Of a DNA stretch of 8,119 nucleotides, positions 1 to 4,838 are shown in pieces. The DNA lies in assembly GCA_013694835.1 (NCBI GenBank), contig JACDBP010000153.1:1-8119 (forward strand), written 5' to 3'. Each line of letters opens with the position of its first letter. The first letter of the stretch is position 1. The translations under genes were made by a program, and so were the position numbers. This DNA is from Chloroflexota bacterium. GTDB lineage: Bacteria > Chloroflexota > Limnocylindria > Limnocylindrales > CSP1-4. Below the pieces are notes generated by a model. The model was given only the letters and a program-made list of their open reading frames with translations, searched no databases and had not been told where the DNA came from.

Positions 1-40
1 GCTGGTAGAACGATTGGCGCGGTGCGCCCTGGAGGGTCAT
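1..40 (-). CDS. Start of a gene downstream of lemA, possibly an M48 (HtpX-like) metalloprotease; cut by window edge
   Basis: Only 13 codons are visible, reading MTLQGAPRQSFYQ from an ATG at 40-38, 53 bp after the lemA stop. An in-frame TGA lies 18 bases upstream of this ATG, so the gene cannot begin further back in this frame. No clear Shine-Dalgarno precedes it. The family guess rests on two weak points: LemA genes are very often followed by an M48 peptidase gene, and these proteases commonly open with a short 'SFY' or 'NFY' stretch just before the first membrane helix. The catalytic HExxH motif would lie outside the window, so the call is an inference. Confidence 0.35.
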   Translation of the reverse strand, partial: MTLQGAPRQSFYQ

Positions 41-93
41 CGGGGGGCGGCGTCGCCGTCAGGGCAGGCGTGGCCTGCCACGGGTCGGTCCGC

Positions 94-729
94 TCAGGCC
101 GGCGGCAACGCGGGGGGCTGGTTGCCAGGGGGTGGCACGGCCGGCGGCGCGCCACCGAAGCCGCCCACGCTGAGGTCGACCTGCGGCACCTGCGACGCCT
201 CAGGCTCGGCATCGAAGAACTCGCGCTTGCTGAAGCCGAGCGGGCCTGCGATGAGCACATTCGGGATCGTCGCGATCGCCGTGTTGTAGTCGAGGACCGA
301 CGCGTTGTAGTGCTGGCGTGCGAACCCGATCTGGTTCTCGGTCGTGGTCAGCTGCTCCTGCAGCTCGAGCACGTTCTGGTTCGCCTTGAGCTCCGGGTAG
401 TTCTCGACCACCGCGAACAGGGAGCGCAGCGCGCCGGTCAGCATGCCCTCCGCAGCCGCCTGCTGGGCCGGGCCCTGTGCGCCCGCCGACACCGCGTTGG
501 CACGAGCCTGGGTCACCTGGGTGAGCACGTTCTGCTCGAAGGACATGTAGCCCTTGACCGCGTTGATCAGGTTGGGGATGAGGTCCCAGCGCCGTTTCAG
601 CTGGACCTCGATCTGGGCGAAGGCCTCGTCGATGCGGAGGCGCCGCTGGACGAGACCGTTGTAGATCAGGATCCCGCCGATGATCAGCACGGCAAGGACG
701 ACCAGGATGATGATCAGGATCGGGTCCAT
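94..729 (-). CDS. lemA: LemA family membrane protein
   Basis: This 211-residue protein has the LemA layout. One N-terminal membrane helix (about residues 4-23) is followed by a long alpha-helical domain facing away from the cytoplasm. Visible family motifs are RRWDLIPNLINAVKGY (46-61), ENYPELKAN (109-117), ENQIGFARQHYN (131-142) and YNTAIATIPN (148-157), closing with FSKREFFD (166-173). Beyond the family core there is a Gly/Pro-rich tail (about 188-211) that looks disordered. The ATG is well supported: AGAGGAG stands 4 bases before it. LemA is widespread but its biochemical role is unsettled; it is often paired with an M48 protease, and the truncated gene behind it could be that partner. The family is certain, the function is not. 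Confidence 0.95.
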   Translation of the reverse strand: MDPILIIILVVLAVLIIGGILIYNGLVQRRLRIDEAFAQIEVQLKRRWDLIPNLINAVKGYMSFEQNVLTQVTQARANAVSAGAQGPAQQAAAEGMLTGALRSLFAVVENYPELKANQNVLELQEQLTTTENQIGFARQHYNASVLDYNTAIATIPNVLIAGPLGFSKREFFDAEPEASQVPQVDLSVGGFGGAPPAVPPPGNQPPALPPA

Positions 730-774
730 GGATCTCCTCTGCCAAGGGTGACGTACCGGTCCCTCGTTGGCCCG

Positions 775-800
775 AGTCTAGCAGCCGCGAGCGGGCTCAA
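775..800 (-). promoter_or_regulatory. Possible promoter of lemA
   Basis: On the minus strand an extended -10 element TGCTAGACT has its hexamer TAGACT at 780-775. That places a transcription start about 40 bases before the lemA ATG. A TTGAGC at 800-795 could act as a -35 element, but the 14-base spacer is shorter than usual, so the extended -10 would have to carry most of the recognition. The site sits at the end of the DUF1801 gene and would let lemA be transcribed separately from it. It is read by eye only. Confidence 0.3.
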
Positions 801-1261
801 GGACGCTCGGCGGCGGCGTTCTCAGCGAAGCGGATCTGGACGATCCTCGACACGAGGTTCACAGGCAGGGACTCACCTGCCGGAAATCGGATGGTCCCCT
901 TCCCCGACAGGAAAGGCGTCAGCTCGTCGCCGAGTGCTTCGACGACTGCCTCGCTCGCCGGGAAAAGGCTGTAGTGGTTCTTGAACGCGGCGTACGAAAC
1001 GAGGAACTGGCCGTGACTCTTGAAGGCGGGCATCTGGTAGGAGATCAGCTCCGTCGCCCCTGGGGCGGCAGCCCGGATAGCCTGCCGAAGCTCTTCCACG
1101 ACGACACGCCGCTCGTCGGGAAGGGCAGCCAGGTAGTCCTCGACGCTCTTCGGGGCAGCGATCCCGGTCTCCTTCCAGTGGAGTGGGCCATCGACGGGTC
1201 GGACGGCGCGCCGGCGGCTCGGCCCGGAGACGCAGAGCGCCTCGGCCTGCGATGGAACCAC
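797..1261 (-). CDS. DUF1801 (YdhG/Fra-like, frataxin-fold) protein
   Basis: The C-terminal 120 residues are a full DUF1801 domain: KSVEDYLAALPDERR at its start, then ELISYQMPAFK, FLVSYAAFKNHYSLFP and SGKGTIRFP. The fold resembles frataxin; the Bacillus subtilis member Fra (YdhG) has been linked to iron delivery, but most members are uncharacterised. The start is uncertain. The only conventional start close to the domain is the GTG at 1261-1259 (154 residues, about 33 extra arginine-rich residues, weak ribosome site). A perfect AAGGAG (1174-1169) stands six bases before an ATC at 1162-1160, exactly where homologues normally begin (I/M-AAPKSVEDYL, 121 residues). An ATG at 1498 would run through the opposing gene and is unlikely. 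No iron ligands can be assigned from sequence alone. Confidence 0.85.
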   Translation of the reverse strand: MVPSQAEALCVSGPSRRRAVRPVDGPLHWKETGIAAPKSVEDYLAALPDERRVVVEELRQAIRAAAPGATELISYQMPAFKSHGQFLVSYAAFKNHYSLFPASEAVVEALGDELTPFLSGKGTIRFPAGESLPVNLVSRIVQIRFAENAAAERP

Positions 1262-1266
1262 GTCTC

Positions 1267-1288
1267 GCGGGCCACGTCTATGGCCCGC
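1267..1288. promoter_or_regulatory. Perfect 8+8 bp inverted repeat between divergent genes (possible operator)
   Basis: The left arm GCGGGCCA (1267-1274) and right arm TGGCCCGC (1281-1288) are perfectly complementary around a 6-base spacer. The site lies just upstream of the GTG start proposed for the DUF1801 gene and 29 bp before the lipoprotein ATG, the right place for a regulator binding both promoters. It could equally form a hairpin in the lipoprotein leader. GC-rich inverted repeats arise easily at this base composition, so the regulatory role is only inferred. Confidence 0.3.
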
Positions 1289-1317
1289 CCCATCATCCCA
1301 GAGGTGCTGCAAACGCC

Positions 1318-1800
1318 ATGAGCTCGACCACGCCACGCCCGGTGCTCCTGCTTCTCGTCGTCTCCATCGCGGCCGCGTGTGCCGGTGGCGCGCCAACCGC
1401 ACCGCCGAGCGACACCCCCGGGCCGACGGCGCCCCCATCGCCGAGCGACACCACCGGGCCGACACCCAGCGGCGAGGCGTGCACGGCATCCGTGACACCG
1501 GCGAAGGGCGGGGCGACCATCGAGTACGTCATCAGGTCTGGCCCCTATCCGAAGGGCAGCATCACGGATCCCACGGTCGTGCTGGTGGAGGTCAGGGATC
1601 CCGACGGCAAGTTCGCGGAGGGCGGCCTCCTTCACGCGACGCTGGCTCCGGGAGAGTCGAGCCTCGTGGTCGCGTTCCATGATCCGCTACCGCCCCAGGA
1701 ACCCGCCCGCTCACCGCTCGCACCGGGCCGATACACCGTCCACGTGGAGGACGAGGGGCACACGTGCGTCGCGGACACGACGTTCGTCGTCGAGGGTTAG
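1318..1800 (+). CDS. Small secreted lipoprotein with Pro/Thr linker, function unknown
   Basis: This 160-residue protein is the only gene I place on the plus strand. Its first 21 residues form a lipoprotein signal peptide: RP, a hydrophobic run (VLLLLVVSIAAA) and Cys21 as the likely lipidated residue. The box reads AAAC instead of the usual LxxC, so it is slightly atypical. Residues 22-54 are a Pro/Thr/Ser-rich spacer containing a repeated PSDT-GPT motif. Residues 55-160 look like a compact beta-rich domain with only two cysteines, Cys55 and Cys150, one near each end, which could form a disulfide. The run RYTVHVEDEGHTCVADTTFV has the alternating pattern of paired beta strands. I do not recognise the family. 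GAGGTG lies 11 bases before the ATG, a weak ribosome site. The gene diverges from the DUF1801 gene. Confidence 0.75.
   Translation: MSSTTPRPVLLLLVVSIAAACAGGAPTAPPSDTPGPTAPPSPSDTTGPTPSGEACTASVTPAKGGATIEYVIRSGPYPKGSITDPTVVLVEVRDPDGKFAEGGLLHATLAPGESSLVVAFHDPLPPQEPARSPLAPGRYTVHVEDEGHTCVADTTFVVEG
1405..1463 (+). repeat. Imperfect 36-bp-period tandem repeat in the lipoprotein linker
   Basis: Bases 1405-1427 and 1441-1463 match at 22 of 23 positions (both begin CCGAGCGACACC), with a 36-bp period (12 codons). The two copies encode PSDTPGPT and PSDTTGPT. The reading frame is kept, so linker length could change by slippage without breaking the protein. Confidence 0.8.
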
Positions 1801-2070
1801 GGCCTCGGCGTAGAGCATGCCGCGTACATTGGGCACCACGGACGAATCGCCGCGGTCGTGCCCGCTAACGGGGCGCTTCGGGCGAGGGCCCCGGCCCCGT
1901 GCCAGGACCGTATGACCCTGCGTCTTGCTGGATGTGACCTTCGCGAAGGCGTTAGCCGTTTGCGGAGCAACGAAAGCTCGAACCAAAGCAGCCGCTAGAT
2001 GCGACCATCCCGCGCCTGTTCGCCGGGTGCGACACGTTAGCCCGCGACGGTCCGTTTGACGCTCAAGAAA
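1801..2070. other. Non-coding stretch between lipoprotein gene and tRNA-Val
   Basis: I see no convincing gene in these 270 bases. A long minus-strand open frame crosses the region, but it also reads straight through the tRNA-Val gene and has no recognisable domain or start signal. Possible structure: GGGCAC (1831-1836) pairs with GTGCCC (1858-1863) about 30 bases after the lipoprotein stop. It could slow or end transcription, but no T run follows. There is also a perfect 12-bp palindrome CCTTCGCGAAGG at 1938-1949. Neither has clear support as a functional site. Confidence 0.5.
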
Positions 2071-2148
2071 TGGTGGGCGGTGAGGGATTCGAACCCCCGG
2101 CATCCTCGGTGTAAGCGAGGCGCTCTGACCGGACTGAGCTAACCGCCC
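2071..2148 (-). tRNA. tRNA-Val(UAC)
   Basis: The cloverleaf is complete. The 7-bp acceptor stem is GGGCGGT with ACCGCCC. The D arm is GCTC/GAGC. The anticodon stem is CCTCG/CGAGG around the loop CTTACAC (anticodon TAC). A 5-base variable region and a T arm with loop TTCGAAT follow. The T stem has one G·U pair. Discriminator A and the 3' CCA are encoded in the genome (2074-2071). A possible -10 hexamer TACCAT lies at 2166-2161, but I see no good -35. Confidence 0.97.
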
Positions 2149-2526
2149 GCGTGTCGGGGCATGGTACCGCCGGTGCACCCGCCCGCGGTCGGTGATCATC
2201 GCCCCGGCCGATCTCAGACACCGAGTCACTGCGGACTGTTAGGCAGGGACTTCACAGCCTCACACGACGACCGAGCGCGTCGTCCAGCACGGACGTGGCG
2301 GCCGGTCCAGTCGTTGACGGTCGAAACGCGCTGACTACGGGTCCCGGCGGACTACCTGACCGGTAATGCTGCCGCGAAAGGCGATTCCAGTCCCGGTGGA
2401 CTCGGTGGCCGGAAACGTGCCGATGCGGCGGACGGAGGAGCGTCACCACTGACGGACTCGGTGTCACGAACCGCCGCATCGTCGCAGGCAGGGCGGAGCG
2501 AGGCTCCCGGGGCCGGAACAAGAGGA
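2149..2526. other. Non-coding, repeat-rich gap between tRNA-Val and the tRNA-Leu terminator
   Basis: No protein gene is supported in this stretch. The open frames that cross it also cross tRNA genes. It does contain short repeats. GTCCCGG(C/T)GGACT occurs at 2341-2353 and 2390-2402. GGACTCGGTG occurs at 2398-2407 and 2454-2463. GACACCGAGTC at 2217-2227 is the exact reverse complement of 2455-2465. A nested inverted repeat lies at 2421-2481 and is listed separately. I recognise none of the universal RNAs (SRP RNA, tmRNA, RNase P RNA, 6S) here. The promoter of tRNA-Val must lie at the low-coordinate end. Confidence 0.5.
2421..2481. repeat. Nested inverted repeat (11-bp arms enclosing a small hairpin)
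   Basis: CGATGCGGCGG (2421-2431) is the exact reverse complement of CCGCCGCATCG (2471-2481), with 39 bases between. Inside, CGTCA (2441-2445) and TGACG (2450-2454) form a second stem around a 4-base loop. An RNA from either strand could fold into an outer 11-bp stem, an internal loop and a short apical hairpin. It could be a small structured RNA, a degraded mobile repeat or a processing site. I do not recognise it. Confidence 0.4.
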
Positions 2527-2548
2527 AAGCGCGCCCTGAGGCGCGCTT
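2527..2548 (-). terminator. Stem-loop terminator after the tRNA-Leu pair
   Basis: A perfect 9-bp stem (arms 2540-2548 and 2527-2535, AAGCGCGCC with GGCGCGCTT) closes a 4-base loop. It stands 15 bases after the CCA of tRNA-Leu(GAG). On the minus strand the arm runs into TTTCCTCTTGTT, a T-rich tail for this genome. The position fits termination of the tRNA-Leu transcript and perhaps of the whole operon that begins at or before whiA. Confidence 0.75.
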
Positions 2549-2563
2549 CGGCCGGCGAGAAGG

Positions 2564-2648
2564 TGGTGCCCAGGCCGGGACTTGAACCCGGATGACTTGC
2601 GTCATACGCCCCTCAAACGTACGCGTATACCAATTCCGCCACCTGGGC
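2564..2648 (-). tRNA. tRNA-Leu(GAG)
   Basis: This is a class II tRNA. The acceptor stem is GCCCAGG/CCTGGGC. The anticodon stem is TACGT/GCGTA around loop TTGAGGG (anticodon GAG). The long variable arm is TGAC/GTCA closed by a GCAA tetraloop. The T stem CCGGG/CCCGG is perfect, with loop TTCAAGT. Discriminator A and CCA are encoded (2567-2564). It lies 18 bp behind tRNA-Leu(CAG), so the two are surely cotranscribed. Confidence 0.97.
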
Positions 2649-2666
2649 AGGAGCACGACCGGGGAG

Positions 2667-2753
2667 TGGTACCGAGGGAGGGACTTGAACCCACACGACC
2701 TTGCGGCCACTAGGTCCTGAACCTAGCGCGTCTGCCTATTCCGCCACCTCGGC
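2667..2753 (-). tRNA. tRNA-Leu(CAG)
   Basis: This is a class II tRNA. The anticodon stem is CTAGG/CCTAG around loop TTCAGGA (anticodon CAG). The variable arm GGCC/GGTC carries a GCAA tetraloop, and CCA is encoded (2669-2667). Two pairings are unusual: position 1·72 is G·U (5' GCCGAGG with 3' CCTCGGT), and the T stem GTGGG/CCCTC holds a U·U mismatch at 50·64. Its 5' end is only 28 bp after the stop of the binding-protein gene, so it may be transcribed with that operon. Confidence 0.95.
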
Positions 2754-2781
2754 TCGGCCGCGGCACGGTGTCGCTCCGCGG

Positions 2782-4503
2782 TCAGTTCCCGGCGAACCGC
2801 CATGCTAGCACGTTCCACCAGCGCTCCGACCCGGACGGGACCAGCCGCGGAGCCGGTCCCACGAGCACGTCGCGCACCACGTAACTCCACTCAGCGAAGG
2901 CGATCGGCAGGATCGGCAGCTGCTGGGCGAGGAGGCGCTGCAGAGCCGCGAAGCGCTGGCGGCGCGTCTCCGGATCGGCTGGTTGGCGCGCGGCCATCAG
3001 CAGCCGATCCATCTCCGCGGACTGATAGCCGGCGAGGTTGCTGCCGCCGGCCTGTGCCTGGCTCGACGCCAGCAGGGGGAACAAGTCGGGATCCAGCCCG
3101 AGGTCCAGGTCCAGCAGGGCCAGGTCGAAGGCGCCGGGACGCAAGCGCCGCTCGAACAGTTCGGCGGCTGGCAGCAGCTCCAGCTCCGCCCGGAAGCCGA
3201 TCGCGCGCCATGACGCCACGATCCGCTCTCCCATCCGCCGCAGATCGGGCCTGTCAGGGTCGTCCACCCCGAGGAGCGTCAGGGGTTCCGGCGTGTCACG
3301 GCCGGGCTCGAGCCAGCCCGTAGGCCCGGGCACCCATCCGGCCGCGACCAGCCCCCGGGAGGCCTGATCCGGTTCGAACGGCACTCTCCCCGCCGCGCCA
3401 GCGTCGTACACGGGAGAAGCAGGCGTCACGAGCGACTCGGCGACGGTACCCACGCCGCCGAGCAGGTCCCTCAGGAGCGTTGCGCGGTCCACCGCCAGCA
3501 GCAGCGCTCGTCGAACGCGCGGATCCTGGAACGTCGGACGGTCGAACCGGAGGTTCGGCATCAGCGCCCGCAGCACCGGGGTCGGGTACCTGATCTCGCG
3601 GGCATCGCCCAGCGCGATGAGGCGGGCCACAGCGGCCGGGGAGAGCCCCGCGGCCGTGTCGAGCCGGCCGTCGGCGAACGCCCGCTCCAGCGATGGTTCC
3701 TCGGCGTAGAGCGTGAACCGAAAGCCCGGCACGAGAGGTCGGTGGAGATCGGCCGGCGACGGAGTCGGTTCCGGGAACGTACCCAGGGCATCCCAGGGAC
3801 GCAGGGTCGGAGACGCCGCGCCGTCCACGCGCAACACCTCGAACCCCTCCTCGGCCGGCGTCCCCAAACGAAAGGGACCACAACCCACGGGCATCAGGGC
3901 GAGGCGGTGAGTGCGCCGCTCGCTCGCCGGGATCGGGCCCAGGATGTGCTCCGGGATGAGCGGCTGGATGGTCAGCGGCAGGAATCCGGCCAGCGGCCTA
4001 GCCAGTCGGAAGCGAACCGTGGATCGATCGACCTTCTCGACCACGATGCGGTCCCAGCGACCGCGGAACGGCCCGTCGTACGCCGGGTCGCGGATCGCCA
4101 GGATGGTGAAGATGACGTCGTCCGCCGTGACGAGGCGGCCGTCATGCCACCGGGCGTCGCTCCGCAATCGGAAGGTATAGGTGGCACCGGCGTCGGCGAC
4201 GTCCCATGAGCTGGCCAGGTCAGGGAGGATCGAGTCGTCGGGGCCGAGTCGGGTCAGGCCGCAGGCCACCAGCGCGCTGATGTCACGTTCGGCGGGCGTT
4301 GTCGCGTAGAGCGGGTCCACCGAGCGGACCGTGCCCACGATCCCCTCCCTGACCAGGCGCAGCGGCGCGACCGTCGGCACCGGCGCGGGTGACGGGGTCG
4401 GCGTGGCCAGGGCATGCTGAGAGGCAGGGGCCGCCAAGGTGAGACCGAGACCGACGAGCACAGCGAGAGCGACGACGACGACCAGCCGGTCGAGAGGCCT
4501 CAT
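2782..4503 (-). CDS. Family-5 extracellular solute-binding protein (peptide/oligopeptide type)
   Basis: This 573-residue protein shows the SBP_bac_5 (DppA/OppA-type) plan. VDPLYATTP (62-70) is followed by LPDLASSWDV and YTFRLRSDARWHDG (109-122), then GCGPFRL (207-213), DPRVRRALLLAVDR (327-340), SNLAGYQSAEMDRLL (488-502) and LPIAFAEWSYVV (532-543). Such proteins bind peptides or other small solutes for an ABC importer. The N-terminus (residues 1-33) is a signal peptide or membrane anchor followed by a Pro/Thr linker (34-47). No lipobox cysteine is present, unlike most Gram-positive members. The ATG has GGAG eight bases upstream and lies 51 bp after secG. No permease or ATPase gene is in view, so substrate and partner are unknown. 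Being last in a glycolysis/secretion operon is unusual for this family. Confidence 0.9.
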   Translation of the reverse strand: MRPLDRLVVVVALAVLVGLGLTLAAPASQHALATPTPSPAPVPTVAPLRLVREGIVGTVRSVDPLYATTPAERDISALVACGLTRLGPDDSILPDLASSWDVADAGATYTFRLRSDARWHDGRLVTADDVIFTILAIRDPAYDGPFRGRWDRIVVEKVDRSTVRFRLARPLAGFLPLTIQPLIPEHILGPIPASERRTHRLALMPVGCGPFRLGTPAEEGFEVLRVDGAASPTLRPWDALGTFPEPTPSPADLHRPLVPGFRFTLYAEEPSLERAFADGRLDTAAGLSPAAVARLIALGDAREIRYPTPVLRALMPNLRFDRPTFQDPRVRRALLLAVDRATLLRDLLGGVGTVAESLVTPASPVYDAGAAGRVPFEPDQASRGLVAAGWVPGPTGWLEPGRDTPEPLTLLGVDDPDRPDLRRMGERIVASWRAIGFRAELELLPAAELFERRLRPGAFDLALLDLDLGLDPDLFPLLASSQAQAGGSNLAGYQSAEMDRLLMAARQPADPETRRQRFAALQRLLAQQLPILPIAFAEWSYVVRDVLVGPAPRLVPSGSERWWNVLAWRFAGN

Positions 4504-4554
4504 CTGCGGAGCTCCGCCACGAGATCGAACCGGGCGCGCCGGCCCGGGAGTCCG

Positions 4555-4788
4555 TCAGGCGACGGGTTGGCGGTCGAGAAGATAGGCCGCCAGCGCCAGC
4601 AGCACGAACAGGATCGCCAGCAGGATCGTGAACTGGAACAGGCGCTTCTCGATGCCGCGGCGGCTTCGGTAGACGGACGACTCACCACCGAACGTGGAGC
4701 CCAGACCGGCACCGCGGGCCTGGAGCAGGATCGAGGCCATCAGTCCGAACGAGACCACGACCTGGCCGAGCAACAGAAAGGCATCCAC
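4555..4788 (-). CDS. secG: SecG, small subunit of the SecYEG preprotein translocase
   Basis: This 77-residue protein has two membrane helices (about 4-22 and 50-71). They are joined by the SecG loop ILLQARGAGLGSTFGG (20-35), rich in glycine and the best family marker. SecG helps SecYE move unfolded proteins across the inner membrane. I chose the GTG at 4788-4786: the product then starts directly before the first helix as in homologues, and GGAGGA lies 11 bases upstream. A GTG at 4842 overlapping the gpmI stop would add 18 charged residues (RRRR included) and is less likely. It lies 50 bp after gpmI and 51 bp before the binding protein. secG next to glycolytic genes is a common arrangement. 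Confidence 0.93.
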   Translation of the reverse strand: MDAFLLLGQVVVSFGLMASILLQARGAGLGSTFGGESSVYRSRRGIEKRLFQFTILLAILFVLLALAAYLLDRQPVA

Positions 4789-4838
4789 GCGCGCTGAGTT
4801 CCTCCGACGTCGTTGGGGACCGGAAGGATAGCACGGGG

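Noticed and set aside
22..984. A 320-codon plus-strand open frame opposite lemA
   Set aside because: It runs antisense across lemA and into the DUF1801 gene, and its product is low-complexity, rich in Arg, Asp, Leu and Val, with no domain.
1262..1498. N-terminal extension of the DUF1801 protein to an ATG at 1498
   Set aside because: It would overlap the oppositely oriented lipoprotein gene by 181 bp, and the added residues are arginine-rich and unlike the family.
1938..1949. 12-bp palindrome CCTTCGCGAAGG
   Set aside because: It is short, stands alone, and a palindrome of this size is not rare enough in GC-rich DNA to support a site.
1711..2229. A 172-codon minus-strand open frame
   Set aside because: It reads through the whole tRNA-Val gene and into the end of the lipoprotein gene. 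Its middle is simply translated tRNA.
2515..2545. A GAGGAAAG stretch resembling the conserved core of RNase P RNA
   Set aside because: The following bases do not match the RNase P core, no matching 3' core was seen, and the stretch belongs to the terminator hairpin.
2252..2710. A 152-codon minus-strand open frame
   Set aside because: It crosses tRNA-Leu(GAG), part of tRNA-Leu(CAG) and the terminator; no domain and no ribosome site.
2071..2753. Integration site of a mobile element at the tRNA genes
   Set aside because: All three tRNAs are intact, no duplicated tRNA 3' end was seen nearby, and no integrase or phage gene is present.
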